DNA of 64,000 bases, taken from positions 248,001-312,000 of the forward strand of contig NZ_MVIM01000002.1 of assembly GCF_002086795.1 (NCBI RefSeq), read 5' to 3'. How positions within the stretch are numbered: position 1 is the stretch's first letter; the number at the start of each line of letters is the position of its first letter. Positions 55,132 through 64,000 of the stretch are shown here, one piece after another. The notes under the pieces are model-generated. The model was not told where the DNA came from. It did no database searches and was given only the letters and a program-made list of their open reading frames with translations. The stretch is from Mycolicibacterium tusciae. Its GTDB lineage: Bacteria; Actinomycetota; Actinomycetes; Mycobacteriales; Mycobacteriaceae. The position numbers and the translations under genes were made by a program.

Positions 55132-56457
55132 ATGGCTCAGACCACGATCAAGCAGTGGATTCACTGGCTCTCCGTACACGGCCTGATCCGGGGCTTCGCC
55201 ACGGTCGTCGCTCGTCGGGGCGATCCGCGCGGGCGGCTGCTCGCCGATCCCACGGTGCGGTCGAACCCGATCGGATTCATCGAGGAGCTGCGCGCGCGTG
55301 GCCCGCTCGTTCGGTGTCGCGGGCTCTACATGACCGTCGACCACAAGGTCGTCAACGACCTACTGCGCTCCGACGACTTCCACGTCTTCGCCCTGGGGTC
55401 GAATCTGCCCAAACCGATGCAGTGGGTCGCCGATCGCACGAGATCCGATCTGCTGCATCCGATTCAGCCGCCGTCGATGCTGTCGGTGGAGCCGCCGCAG
55501 CACACGCGCTACCGCAAGCTCGTGTCGTCCGTCTTCACCGCCCGCGCGGTTGCGGCGTTGCGCGACCGCGTTCAGGAGTCGGCGAACGCCCTACTGGACG
55601 ACCTCACCGACGCGGGCACCGTCGACATCGTCGATCGGTACTGCTCGCAACTTCCCGTCACGGTCATCGGCGACATCCTCGGGGTGCCCGAAGACGCCAG
55701 GCCCCGCATCCTCGAGTTCGGTGAACTCGGTGCGCCGAGCCTCGACATCGGTCTGACGTGGACGCAGTACAAGACGGTCTACCGCGGTATCAGGGGCTTC
55801 AACGACTGGCTGTCCAATCATCTGCACGAGCTGAGCCGCAACCCCGGCGACGACCTGATGAGCCAGATCATCGTGGCGTCCCACGACGCCGAGGGCGGCC
55901 CGCTGACCCATCAGGAGTTGCTCGCGACCGCGGGGCTGGTGCTCGCGGCAGGGTTCGAGACGACGGTCAACCTGCTGGGCAACGGAATTCGGATGCTGGT
56001 GGACACTCCGGAGCATCTCGACACGTTGGCCGAGCGTCCCGAGCTGTGGCCGACAGCGGTCGAGGAGGTGTTGCGGCTGGATTCGCCGGTGCAACTCAGT
56101 GCCCGGATCGCGATGAGGGACATCGAGGTCGAGGGCAACCTGGTCAAGCGCAACGAAGGCGTGATCCTGTACCTCGCCGGCGCCAACCGAGATCCCAACG
56201 TCTTCGACGATCCGCATCGGTTCGACATCGAACGTGACAACGCGGGGAAGCACCTGTCGTTCTCCGGCGGGCGGCACTTCTGCCTCGGCGCCGCGCTGGC
56301 GCGCGCCGAAGGTGAGGTCGGGCTGAGGACCTTCTTCGAGCGGTTCCCGGATGCGCGGCTGGCCGGTGAGGGCAGCCGTCGGCAGACGCGCGTGCTGCGC
56401 GGATGGTCGTCGCTCCCGATCTCGCTTGGTGAGGCGCGCACCGTTGTAAGTTCGTGA
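55132..56457 (+). CDS. cyp140: Cytochrome P450, CYP140 type
   Basis: 441-residue soluble P450. I-helix LAAGFETTVNLLGNGIRML (the A/GGxET motif), ExxR in VEEVLRLDSPVQL, and heme loop FSGGRHFCLGAALA with ligand C384. The beginning (HWLSVHGLIRGFATVVARRG) and DLLHPIQPPSMLSVEPPQHT closely resemble M. tuberculosis CYP140A1 as I remember it. ATG 55132 with GGAGG 4 nt upstream. Followed by the MDMPI gene 1 nt later. Substrate not known. Confidence 0.88.
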   Translation: MAQTTIKQWIHWLSVHGLIRGFATVVARRGDPRGRLLADPTVRSNPIGFIEELRARGPLVRCRGLYMTVDHKVVNDLLRSDDFHVFALGSNLPKPMQWVADRTRSDLLHPIQPPSMLSVEPPQHTRYRKLVSSVFTARAVAALRDRVQESANALLDDLTDAGTVDIVDRYCSQLPVTVIGDILGVPEDARPRILEFGELGAPSLDIGLTWTQYKTVYRGIRGFNDWLSNHLHELSRNPGDDLMSQIIVASHDAEGGPLTHQELLATAGLVLAAGFETTVNLLGNGIRMLVDTPEHLDTLAERPELWPTAVEEVLRLDSPVQLSARIAMRDIEVEGNLVKRNEGVILYLAGANRDPNVFDDPHRFDIERDNAGKHLSFSGGRHFCLGAALARAEGEVGLRTFFERFPDARLAGEGSRRQTRVLRGWSSLPISLGEARTVVSS

Positions 56458-56458
56458 C

Positions 56459-57208
56459 GTGGACTTCCGAGCCGCCCTGCTCGATCAGACCCAAGCATTC
56501 GGCGAACTGATTCGCTCGGCAGACCCATCGACGCCCGTCCCGACCTGTCCCGACTGGACACTCAAACAGCTGTTCCGACACGTCGGGCGCGGAACCCGGT
56601 GGGCGGCGCAAATCATCGCCGAACGTCGCACCGAACCCGTCGCTCCTTCGGACGTGCGCAACGGCAAGCCGCCTGACGATCCTGACGCGGCAATCGAGTG
56701 GCTCAACGGCGGACCGCAGCAGGTCATCATGGCGATCGACCAGGTCGGCTCCGACGCCCGCGTCTGGACAGCAGCGGGCATTCGTCCGGCCGGCTGGTGG
56801 ATACGCAGGCTCCTGCACGAAGTGGGCGTGCATCGGGCCGACGCGGCACTCTCGCTTGGCGCCGACTACGCGATGCCACCGGACATCGCGGCCGATGCCA
56901 TCAGTGAGTGGATCGAGCTGATGATGCTGCAGTCGCAACGGCTCAAACCGGCCCTCGACCGTGGGCGGACATTGCATCTACACGCCACCGACGCAGACCT
57001 CGGGCCGACGGGGGAGTGGACCATCTCCAACGACGAGCACGGTCTGACCTGGACCCACGACCACGGCAAGGGGGACGTCGCGCTGCGCGGACCCGTCAGG
57101 GACCTGCTGCTGGCGCTCGTGCGGCGAGGCCAGGTATCAGAGCTCGACATCGAGGTTTTCGGGGACGAGGCGGTGTGGGACGCATGGCTGCAACGCACGC
57201 CGTTCTGA
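56459..57208 (+). CDS. Maleylpyruvate isomerase-type (MDMPI, DinB-like) protein
   Basis: 249 residues. MDMPI N-terminal domain with metal ligands H41 (LFRHVGRG), E121 and H125 (LLHEVGVHRAD), as in mycothiol-dependent maleylpyruvate isomerase, and a C-terminal domain from about 160. It probably transfers or uses mycothiol (metal-dependent thiol S-transferase). GTG 56459 is 1 nt after the P450 stop, so the two are one operon, which suggests conjugation of a P450 product. That link is inference. Confidence 0.82.
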   Translation: MDFRAALLDQTQAFGELIRSADPSTPVPTCPDWTLKQLFRHVGRGTRWAAQIIAERRTEPVAPSDVRNGKPPDDPDAAIEWLNGGPQQVIMAIDQVGSDARVWTAAGIRPAGWWIRRLLHEVGVHRADAALSLGADYAMPPDIAADAISEWIELMMLQSQRLKPALDRGRTLHLHATDADLGPTGEWTISNDEHGLTWTHDHGKGDVALRGPVRDLLLALVRRGQVSELDIEVFGDEAVWDAWLQRTPF

Positions 57209-57227
57209 TTGGCGTATTTTCACGACC

Positions 57228-57575
57228 ATGACCACTTCGGAGATCGCGACCGTACTCGCTTGGCATGACGCGCTCAACGAGCAGGACCTCGACACCCTCA
57301 TCCAGGTTTCCAGCGACGACATCGAGTTCGGCGACGCGAGCGGCGCGGGACAGGGACACGCCGCGCTGCGCGAGTGGGCGAGTTCCCTGGCGACCTCGGC
57401 GGCCGTCCCCGGCCGGATGTACGTCCGCGATGGTGTCGTCGTCGCCGAGGAGGAAGACGGGAAGGCGGCCGCGTTCCGTGTCGTGCACGACCACGTCACG
57501 TCGGTGTTCCGGCACGACGATCTTGCGTCGGCGCTGGCCGCCACCGAGCTGAGCGAAGGGGATCTGGCGGGCTGA
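57228..57575 (+). CDS. SnoaL-like small protein
   Basis: 115 residues, NTF2/SnoaL fold ([32 protein letters not shown]). The stop overlaps the rmlA start (TGATG), and it starts 19 nt after the MDMPI gene, so a continuous transcript P450-MDMPI-SnoaL-rmlA is likely. Function unknown. Confidence 0.75.
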   Translation: MTTSEIATVLAWHDALNEQDLDTLIQVSSDDIEFGDASGAGQGHAALREWASSLATSAAVPGRMYVRDGVVVAEEEDGKAAAFRVVHDHVTSVFRHDDLASALAATELSEGDLAG

Positions 57576-58438
57576 TGCGGGGGATCATTCTGGCCGGGGG
57601 GTCGGGGACGCGGCTGTACCCGATCACGATGGGCGTGAGCAAGCAGCTGGTGCCGGTGTACGACAAGCCGATGATCTACTACCCGCTGTCCACCTTGATG
57701 ATGGCGGGGATCCGCGATATCCAGATCATCACCACCGCCGATGACGCCCCAGCGTTTCACCGATTGCTGGGGGACGGTTCACAATTCGGCATCAACCTCA
57801 CCTACGCCGTACAGGAGAAACCCGACGGCCTGGCGCAGGCGTTCATCATTTGCGCCGACCACATCGGAAACGGTTCGGTGGCACTGGTGCTGGGGGACAA
57901 CATCTTCTACGGACCGCGCCTGGGCACCAGCCTCGGACGATTCCAGGAAATCAGCGGCGGTGCGGTGTTCGCGTACTGGGTTGCCAACCCGTCCGCGTAC
58001 GGCGTGGTGGAGTTCAGCGACGACGGCCTCGCGCTTTCGCTGGAGGAGAAGCCCGAGACGCCGAAGTCGCATTACGCGGTGCCGGGGCTGTACTTCTACG
58101 ACAACGACGTCATCGAGATCGCGCGCGGGCTGAAGCCTTCGGCGCGAGGCGAATACGAGATCACCGACATCAACCAGACGTACCTCAACCAGGGTCGGCT
58201 CTCGGTCGAGGTGCTCGCCCGAGGTACCGCGTGGCTGGACACCGGGACCTTCGACTCACTGCTCGATGCGAGCGACTACGTGCGCACCATCGAGCGCAGG
58301 CAGGGATTGAAGATCAGCGTCCCCGAGGAAGTCGCCTGGCAGGTCGGCTTCATCGACGACGAGCAGTTGGCCACGCGCGCAAGAACTCTGCTCAAGTCCG
58401 GCTATGGCCGGTACCTGCTGGGGCTGCTGGAGCGCTAG
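57575..58438 (+). CDS. rmlA: Glucose-1-phosphate thymidylyltransferase
   Basis: 287 residues. Nucleotidyltransferase signature [15 protein letters not shown] (6-20), with [29 protein letters not shown] and [11 protein letters not shown]. First step of dTDP-rhamnose synthesis for the arabinogalactan linker. Corresponds to Rv0334. Its last 47 nt overlap the convergent YibE/F gene. Confidence 0.95.
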   Translation: MRGIILAGGSGTRLYPITMGVSKQLVPVYDKPMIYYPLSTLMMAGIRDIQIITTADDAPAFHRLLGDGSQFGINLTYAVQEKPDGLAQAFIICADHIGNGSVALVLGDNIFYGPRLGTSLGRFQEISGGAVFAYWVANPSAYGVVEFSDDGLALSLEEKPETPKSHYAVPGLYFYDNDVIEIARGLKPSARGEYEITDINQTYLNQGRLSVEVLARGTAWLDTGTFDSLLDASDYVRTIERRQGLKISVPEEVAWQVGFIDDEQLATRARTLLKSGYGRYLLGLLER

Positions 58439-59651
58439 GAGTCGCGAGTACCGCGGCGATCGCCGTCGTCAGCGGCACCGAGAGTGCCAGGGCGATGCCA
58501 CCTACTGCGGACCGTGCGATCTCGATGGCCACGCTCTCGCTGGTCAGCACGTCACCCAACGAGCGGTTCGCGACGCTGAACAACAGCAGCAGCGGCAGCG
58601 CGCTACCCGCGTAGGCCAGCACCAGCGTGTAGACGGTGCTGGCGATGTGGTCACGTCCCACCCGCATGGCGCCGACGAACACCGCCCGGCGTGAAGTGCC
58701 CCCCAGCGCGGCCAACTCGAACGCCGTCGACGCCTGTGTGACGGTGACGTCGTTGAGCACGCCGAGCGAGCCGACGATGAAGCCGGCCAGCAACAGCCCG
58801 GTGATCGACACGTTGCCCAGGTACGTCGCGACCGCGTTGTTCTCCTCTTCGGAGAGCCCGGTCAGATGAGTCAACTCGATTGCGGCCCAGGATAATACGG
58901 CGGCCAACAACAGCGACGCCAGGGTGCCGAGCAGTGCCGCGCTGGTGCGAAGGCTGACGCCGTGCGCCAGGTAGATGACCGCGTAGAGGATCGCCGACGA
59001 CGCCACCAACGCGACGGGGATGGCGGCGGCCCCGTCGCGCAGGGCGGGCAGCATGAATGCGACCAGCACCAGGAACGCCACGACGATGCCGATCAGCGCG
59101 CGTAGTCCGCGCCAGCGGGCGACCGCGACGACCACCACCGCGAACGCGACGGCCAGCCCCAGCAACGGCCATGACCGCTCGTAGTCGTAGAACGAGTAGG
59201 TCGTGGCGCCGGTCGGGTCGACCTGGCGGGTGATCCGAATCTGGTCGCCGACCGCGAGCTGTGGCTGGCCGGCCCCGCCTCCGAACTCCAGCAGGGTGTT
59301 GGCGCCCGCGTTCGGTCCCGAGTCGATCGCGATGAACGCCCGCACGCATCGGGCGCCCTCGCCTTCGGCCGGCGGCGGCGGGGCCGTCAGCACGCCACCC
59401 ACCGCCTGGTAGCCGCAGGTGGCCTCGGTGCTGGACACCACATGGCCCGCCTCGGTGGTGACGGCGCCGCCCGCGGCGTTCTGGAACGGCAGCGGGATGT
59501 CGACCTTCTGCTGGCTCGGCCAGAGCCAGGCGGCCCCGGCCAGCGTCACGACGCCGATCGCGATCAGCAGTGCGACGACGACCTTGGCGGCCAGCGGCCC
59601 CAGCGGCGAAGGTCCGCTCAGGGAATGCGAATGGGCGTGGGAGTGCGTCAC
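58392..59651 (-). CDS. YibE/F-family multi-pass membrane protein
   Basis: 419 residues. A His-rich N-terminus ([11 protein letters not shown]), one helix, an extracytoplasmic part with two Cys, then about seven helices in the YibE/F pattern ([20 protein letters not shown] and [20 protein letters not shown]). A family of unknown function in actinobacteria and firmicutes. The His-rich end could bind metal. GTG 59651. Confidence 0.82.
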   Translation of the reverse strand: MTHSHAHSHSLSGPSPLGPLAAKVVVALLIAIGVVTLAGAAWLWPSQQKVDIPLPFQNAAGGAVTTEAGHVVSSTEATCGYQAVGGVLTAPPPPAEGEGARCVRAFIAIDSGPNAGANTLLEFGGGAGQPQLAVGDQIRITRQVDPTGATTYSFYDYERSWPLLGLAVAFAVVVVAVARWRGLRALIGIVVAFLVLVAFMLPALRDGAAAIPVALVASSAILYAVIYLAHGVSLRTSAALLGTLASLLLAAVLSWAAIELTHLTGLSEEENNAVATYLGNVSITGLLLAGFIVGSLGVLNDVTVTQASTAFELAALGGTSRRAVFVGAMRVGRDHIASTVYTLVLAYAGSALPLLLLFSVANRSLGDVLTSESVAIEIARSAVGGIALALSVPLTTAIAAVLATPSAPAAPAGTGHSRT

Positions 59652-59671
59652 CCGCAACAGGGTAGAGGTTG

Positions 59672-60943
59672 TTACTGGCGGTAACTGACGAGGAAGTTGC
59701 CCAGCCGCTCGATGGCGTTGGCCAGATCGCGGGCCCAGGGCAGTGTCACGATGCGCAGATGGTCGGGTGTCGGCCAGTTGAAGCCGGTGCCCTGGGTGAC
59801 CAGAATCTTCTCCTGCAGCAGCAGATCGAGGACCAGTTGCTCGTCGTCGACGATGTCGTACACCTCTGGATCCAACCGCGGGAAGGCGTACAGCGCGCCT
59901 TGAGGTTTCACGCACGAAACCCCGGGGATCTCGTTGAGCTTCGTCCACGCGATGTCGCGCTGCTCCAGTAGCCGCCCGCCGGGCAGTACCAGATCCTCGA
60001 TGCTTTGATGTCCGCCCAGCGCGACCTGAATCGCATACTGCGCGGGCACATTCGGGCACAGCCGCATATTGGCCAGCAGGCTGATGCCCTCCAGGAAGCT
60101 GCTCGCGTGTTCTTTGGGCCCGGTGATCACCAGCCAGCCGGAGCGATAACCGGCAACTCGGTAGGCCTTGGACAAACCGTTGAACGTCAGCGTCAGCAGA
60201 TCCGGCGCCAGCGTCGCGAGGCTGATGTGCTCGGCATCGTCGTAGAGGATCTTGTCGTAGATCTCGTCGGCGAGCAGCAGCAGTTGATGCTTGCGCGCCA
60301 ATTCGACCATCTGCTCGAGGATCTCGGTGCCGTACACCGCACCGGTGGGGTTGTTCGGGTTGATCACGACGAGCGCTTTGGTGCGGTCGGTGATCTTCGC
60401 CTCGAGATCGGCGATGTCGGGCTGCCAGCCCTGGGTCTCGTCGCACAGGTAGTGCACCGGCGTGCCACCGGCCAGCGAGGTCGACGCGGTCCACAGGGGA
60501 TAGTCCGGTGCGGGGATGAGCACCTGGTCGCCGTTGTCCAGCAGCGCCTGCAGCGTCATCGTGATCAGTTCGGAGACCCCGTTGCCGAGGTAGACGTCGT
60601 CGACGTCGAATCGGGGGAATCCCTCCACCAATTCGTAGCGGGTGAACACCGCGCGGCGGGCCGCCTGGATGCCCTTCGAGTCGGAGTACCCCTGCGCATA
60701 CGGCAGCGCCTGGATCATGTCGCGCATGATCACGTCGGGCGCCTCGAAGCCGAACGGGGCCGGGTTGCCGATGTTCAGTTTGAGGATGCGGTGACCCTCG
60801 GCCTCCAGCCGTGACGCGTGTTCGTGCACGGGGCCACGGATCTCGTACAGCACGTCCTGCAGCTTGGATGACTGCGTGAACGTGCGCGGCCGCGGATGCT
60901 GCCCGGCGGCATGAAACGGCACGTGGTGCGTGGTCACGTCCAC
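59672..60943 (-). CDS. aspC: Aspartate/alanine-type aminotransferase (AlaT class)
   Basis: 423 residues of fold type I PLP aminotransferases. PLP Lys259 (FNGLSKAYRVAGYRSGW), N197 (VINPNNPTGA), D226/E227/Y229 (LADEIYD). Corresponds to M. tuberculosis Rv0337c (aspC), which functionally behaves as alanine transaminase by reports. GTG 60943 chosen; an in-frame GTG lies two codons on. Between YibE/F (20 nt) and etfD (41 nt). Confidence 0.9.
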   Translation of the reverse strand: MDVTTHHVPFHAAGQHPRPRTFTQSSKLQDVLYEIRGPVHEHASRLEAEGHRILKLNIGNPAPFGFEAPDVIMRDMIQALPYAQGYSDSKGIQAARRAVFTRYELVEGFPRFDVDDVYLGNGVSELITMTLQALLDNGDQVLIPAPDYPLWTASTSLAGGTPVHYLCDETQGWQPDIADLEAKITDRTKALVVINPNNPTGAVYGTEILEQMVELARKHQLLLLADEIYDKILYDDAEHISLATLAPDLLTLTFNGLSKAYRVAGYRSGWLVITGPKEHASSFLEGISLLANMRLCPNVPAQYAIQVALGGHQSIEDLVLPGGRLLEQRDIAWTKLNEIPGVSCVKPQGALYAFPRLDPEVYDIVDDEQLVLDLLLQEKILVTQGTGFNWPTPDHLRIVTLPWARDLANAIERLGNFLVSYRQ

Positions 60944-60984
60944 AATGCTCTCATTGCCGTCCAGCGAATATCGAAAAACGCTGG

Positions 60985-61560
60985 TCAGCGCTTGCCGGGC
61001 GGGCGCGCGCCCTTCGCAATACCCAGACCCTTCACCGGGGCGGCAGGCGCGCCGCCGTTGTCGTCCGCGGAAGGCTCGGGCGCAGGGCTGGATTCGCCGT
61101 TGGCCTCTGGTTCCGGCTGTGGCGCAGCAGGTTTCGCAGGAGCCGCGGGTGCTGCCTTCTTCGCACCGGGGCGGCGCGCACCGGCGGCGATGCCCAGGCC
61201 CTTGACCTCGGGTTCGGGCGTGGCAGGTGCCTCGGCTTCGGCCTCCGGCGCCGCCTCAGCATTTGCGGGGGCCGCGGCTTTCTTGGCTCCCGGTCGCCGC
61301 GCTCCGGCGGCGATGCCCAGGCCCTTGACCTCGGGCTCGGCGGCAGGCGCTTCGGCCTCGGCTTCGGCCGCGGGGGCTTCCGCAGGGGGGGTCGCGGTGG
61401 CCTTTTTGGCGCCGGGACGCTTGGCACCGCCGGCGATGCCGAGGCCCTTGACCGGTGCTGACGCGGCGGGCTTGTCGTCGGCGGGCTTGTCGTCGGCGGG
61501 GGCGGCGGCCTTCTTGGCACCGGGACGCTTGGCGCCCCCGGCGATACCGAGTCCCGTGAC
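60985..61560 (-). repeat. Five-copy GLGIA-GA-RPGAKKA tail repeat in etfD
   Basis: Units start V(K/T)GLGIA(A/G)GA(K/R)RPGAKKA at roughly 61560, 61460, 61330, 61210 and 61035 (the last degenerate, ending RPPGKR). Spacers are Ala/Pro/Glu-rich and 15-30 residues. Length and copy number are likely to vary between species. Confidence 0.8.
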
Positions 61561-63942
61561 GGGCTTGGAGTCCGCAGTCGCGGTGGACGCCTTGGCCTCG
61601 GGTTTGGCCGCTTCCTCGTCGGCCTCGGTCTTTTCCTCGACGGCCGGCGCGGCCGCTTCCGCGCGGCTTGCGCGCTCTTCGGCTTGCTTGGCGGCGGTGC
61701 CCTTTTCGGGCAGCGTCACTGTGCTCGTGTCCAGGGACTCCAGCAGCAGCTGTGCCACGTCCTTGACTTCGGCCTTGGGGACATCCCTGGTCGCGGCGAC
61801 ATCGTCCACACCGTCGGTGATCATCACGCGGCAGAACGGGCAACCGGTCGCGATCGTGGACGCGGTGTCCATCGCCTCTTCGGTGCGTTCCACGTTGACG
61901 CGCTTGCCGATGTGCTCTTCCATCCACATCCGGGCACCGCCCGCGCCGCAGCACAGGCCGCGGTCGGCGTGCCGCGGCATCTCGGTGAGCTTGGCCCCGG
62001 ACGCCCCGATGAGCTCGCGTGGCGCCTCGTAGACCTTGTTGTGCCTGCCGAGGTAGCAGGGGTCGTGGTAGGTGACATCGACCCCGCCGTCGGCGGGCTT
62101 CACCGGTACCAGCTTCTTGTCGCGGATCAGCCGGTTCAGCAGCTGGGTGTGGTGCAGCACGGTGTAATTGCCGCCCACTTGCGGATACTCGCGGCCCAGC
62201 GTGTTGAAGCAGTGCGGGCATGTCACGACGACCTTGCGGTCCACCCGCTCGACACCCTCGAAGAGCTCGTTGAGCGTCTCGACGTTCTGCGCGGCCAGCT
62301 GCTGGAACAGGAACTCGTTACCCGAGCGCCGGGCCGAGTCGCCGTTGCACGTCTCGCCCTCGCCGAGCACCAGGTACTTCACGCCCGCGGTCGCGAGCAG
62401 TTCGGCGACCGCCTTGGTGGTCTTCTTCGCGCGATCCTCGTATGCGCCCGCGCAACCCACCCAGAACAAGTACTCGTAGCCCTCGAAGGACTCGACGTCC
62501 TTGCCGTAGACCGGCACGTCGAAGTCGACCTCGTCGATCCAGTTGGTGCGGTCCTTCGAGTTCTGGCCCCACGGATTGCCTTTGTTCTCAAGGTTTTTGA
62601 ACAGCACACCGAGTTCGCCGGGGAACTCAGACTCCATCATCACCTGGTACCGGCGCATATCGACGATGTGGTCGATGTGCTCGATGTCGACCGGGCACTG
62701 CTCGACGCAGGCGCCGCACGTGGTGCACGACCACAACACGTCGGGGTCGATCACGCCGCCCTGTTCGAGGGTGCCGACCAGTGGCCGGGTGGCCTGCTCG
62801 GGACCCGAACCCATGATTCGTTCGAAGCCCGATTCCGGAACGTGGTGCTCTTCGTCGTGTTTCTCGCCGCCGAGGTCCTCACCGACGCCACCCTCGGAGG
62901 TGTTCTCCAGCGGCGACTCCTTGTCACCGAGGATGTACGGCGCCTTCGCGAACAGGTGATCGCGAAGGTTCATGATCACGAGCTTGGGGGACAGCGGCTT
63001 GCCGGTGTTCCACGCGGGGCACTGCGACTGACAGCGTCCACACTCGGTGCACGTGGTCATGTCGAGGTAGGCCTTCCACGTGAAGTCCTCGATCTTGCCG
63101 CGCCCCAGGATGGCGTCCTCGGCGGGATCCTCGAAGTCGACCCGCTCGCCGTCGTACTCGACCGGCAGCAGCGGACCCAGTCCGTTGGGCATCCGCTTGA
63201 ACGTGACGTTGACCGGCGCCAGGCCGATGTGGAGGTGCTTGGAGTGCAGGACGATCAGCAGAAAGACCAGCATGACGGCGATGTGCCCGATCAGCGCCAG
63301 CGTCTCGATCCATTCATTGGCGGATTCGCCGAGCGGATGCAGGATCCAGCCCATGAACTGTGAGAAGAATGCGCCATTTCCGTAGGGCAGGGCTCCGGTG
63401 TTGGCGCCGGCGCCACGGACCAGCGCGTAGGTCCAGATGACGTTGAAGATCATGAACAGGATCAGCCAGGCGCCGCCGGTGTGCGAACCGTAGAAACGCG
63501 AGTCGCGCCCGTGCTTCTTGGGCTCGCGGACGATACGGATGATCGCGAACGTGATGATGCCGAGCAGCACGGCGACGGCGAAGAAGTCCTGTAGGAAGCC
63601 GAGAGCGTCCCAGCGGCCGACGAACGGGATGTGGAAGTCGTGGTCGACGACCTGACCGAACGCCTCGACGTAGACCGATCCGAGGATGAAGAAGCCCCAC
63701 ATGGTGAAGAAGTGGGCGATGCCGGGGATCGACCAGCGCAGCAGTCGGGTTTGCCCGAAGACCTCCTCGAACTGCGTGGTGATGCGCTTTTTGAGGTTGT
63801 CCTTGCGGTTGTTCTCGACGCTGGTCTTCGCGCCGGACCGGATGAGGTTCGTCAGGAAGAGCACGCGCTTGAATGCGAAGGCACCGACGAGGGCGAGCAT
63901 CAGGACCACGGAGATGATCCTGATCAGCATCTGCGTTTCCAC
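60985..63942 (-). CDS. etfD: EtfD-type membrane Fe-S oxidoreductase
   Basis: 985 residues; corresponds to M. tuberculosis Rv0338c (about 880 residues, from memory), which takes electrons from reduced ETF of beta-oxidation to the membrane quinone. Five to six helices lie in residues 5-235, followed by two 4Fe-4S sites (C298/C301/C304/C308 in CTECGRCQSQCP; C406/C409/C412/C416 in CTTCGACVEQCP). Two CCG domains follow (CPHCFNTLGREYP; LCCGAGGARMW). After residue about 755 comes an Ala/Lys/Glu-rich tail with five copies of a GLGIAxGAxRPG motif. GTG 63942. A perfect inverted repeat lies 18 nt upstream. Confidence 0.9.
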   Translation of the reverse strand: METQMLIRIISVVLMLALVGAFAFKRVLFLTNLIRSGAKTSVENNRKDNLKKRITTQFEEVFGQTRLLRWSIPGIAHFFTMWGFFILGSVYVEAFGQVVDHDFHIPFVGRWDALGFLQDFFAVAVLLGIITFAIIRIVREPKKHGRDSRFYGSHTGGAWLILFMIFNVIWTYALVRGAGANTGALPYGNGAFFSQFMGWILHPLGESANEWIETLALIGHIAVMLVFLLIVLHSKHLHIGLAPVNVTFKRMPNGLGPLLPVEYDGERVDFEDPAEDAILGRGKIEDFTWKAYLDMTTCTECGRCQSQCPAWNTGKPLSPKLVIMNLRDHLFAKAPYILGDKESPLENTSEGGVGEDLGGEKHDEEHHVPESGFERIMGSGPEQATRPLVGTLEQGGVIDPDVLWSCTTCGACVEQCPVDIEHIDHIVDMRRYQVMMESEFPGELGVLFKNLENKGNPWGQNSKDRTNWIDEVDFDVPVYGKDVESFEGYEYLFWVGCAGAYEDRAKKTTKAVAELLATAGVKYLVLGEGETCNGDSARRSGNEFLFQQLAAQNVETLNELFEGVERVDRKVVVTCPHCFNTLGREYPQVGGNYTVLHHTQLLNRLIRDKKLVPVKPADGGVDVTYHDPCYLGRHNKVYEAPRELIGASGAKLTEMPRHADRGLCCGAGGARMWMEEHIGKRVNVERTEEAMDTASTIATGCPFCRVMITDGVDDVAATRDVPKAEVKDVAQLLLESLDTSTVTLPEKGTAAKQAEERASRAEAAAPAVEEKTEADEEAAKPEAKASTATADSKPVTGLGIAGGAKRPGAKKAAAPADDKPADDKPAASAPVKGLGIAGGAKRPGAKKATATPPAEAPAAEAEAEAPAAEPEVKGLGIAAGARRPGAKKAAAPANAEAAPEAEAEAPATPEPEVKGLGIAAGARRPGAKKAAPAAPAKPAAPQPEPEANGESSPAPEPSADDNGGAPAAPVKGLGIAKGARPPGKR

Positions 63943-63959
63943 CGCGCGCCTCCCGTCCT

Positions 63960-63981
63960 TAAGTTACTCAAGGGTAACTTA
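63960..63981. promoter_or_regulatory. Perfect inverted repeat upstream of etfD
   Basis: TAAGTTAC-N6-GTAACTTA, 18 nt upstream of the etfD start. It shares TAAGTTA/TAACTTA half-sites with the repeat at 1544-1564, but in the opposite arrangement. TetR-type operator likely. Confidence 0.6.
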
Positions 63982-64000
63982 TCTGATGTTACCCGCCAGT

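Overview
The window is high-GC actinobacterial DNA, most likely from a fast-growing mycobacterium (Mycolicibacterium type). The evidence is an MmpL transporter, Mcr-type racemase, a 13E12-type DUF222/HNH protein with a mycobacterial SOS box, a perfect KstR-type operator, a CYP140-type P450, an EtfD-type membrane Fe-S oxidoreductase, many GTG/TTG starts and dense 4-nt start/stop overlaps. Synteny statements rest on memory of M. tuberculosis gene order, not on an alignment.

Region 1 (1-16.7 kb) is lipid and acyl-CoA metabolism. It holds a partial MmpL, a DoxX protein, an unannotated 49-residue acidic ORF, and the block nitronate monooxygenase / SDR / alpha-methylacyl-CoA racemase (mcr) divergent from a crotonase. 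An MFS exporter, CPBP protease, NAD(P)-binding protein, gamma-carbonic-anhydrase-like protein and an SDR-TetR pair follow. Next come an exported FAS1 protein and a beta-oxidation operon (thiolase, enoyl-CoA hydratase, acyl-CoA dehydrogenase) divergent from a FadR-type GntR regulator.

Region 2 (16.7-26.4 kb) starts with a DUF3556 membrane protein under a perfect KstR-like operator (steroid regulon). It continues with an SDR-DoxX operon divergent from a TetR with an operator over overlapping start codons. The DUF222/HNH gene, a conserved hypothetical gene with the debris of a tandem copy, two PAP2 proteins (one fused to a lipid kinase) and an ArsR-like/SRPBCC pair with a perfect operator complete it.

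Region 3 (26.4-38.5 kb) resembles the Rv0309-Rv0320 neighbourhood. It has an L,D-transpeptidase-like protein, a SnoaL-like protein, an Hsp70-like membrane protein with a poly-Thr tail, a DUF7159-type protein and a secreted DUF4185 protein. A GntR-controlled catabolic operon (acyl-CoA ligase, class II aldolase, amidohydrolase) and an exported LAS/M15-like protein follow.

Region 4 (38.5-48.9 kb) looks accessory. It lies between the Rv0320-like gene and tRNA-Gly/dcd, which I recall as adjacent in M. tuberculosis. It carries an SDR, a receptor Ser/Thr kinase with an unusual sensor domain, DUF2752 and CD225 membrane proteins, DUF427, an AbrB-family membrane protein, a TauD-type dioxygenase, a universal stress protein and a permease-USP fusion. 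A 23-bp exact copy of the tRNA-Gly 3' end lies 3.06 kb away, the footprint expected of tRNA-targeted integration.

Region 5 (48.9-64 kb) is conserved core resembling Rv0321-Rv0338c: tRNA-Gly, dcd, amt (with a GlnR-like box and a Glu in the first twin-His position), a second DUF7159 protein, UDP-glucose dehydrogenase, TetR / CYP140 / MDMPI with paired TetR operators, SnoaL, rmlA, YibE/F, an AspC/AlaT aminotransferase and etfD with a five-copy repeat tail.

The most unusual themes are three membrane proteins with probable actin/Hsp70-like cytoplasmic domains and Pro/Thr-rich tails (27.6, 29.4 and 51.4 kb), the receptor kinase sensor domain, and the tRNA-Gly integration footprint.
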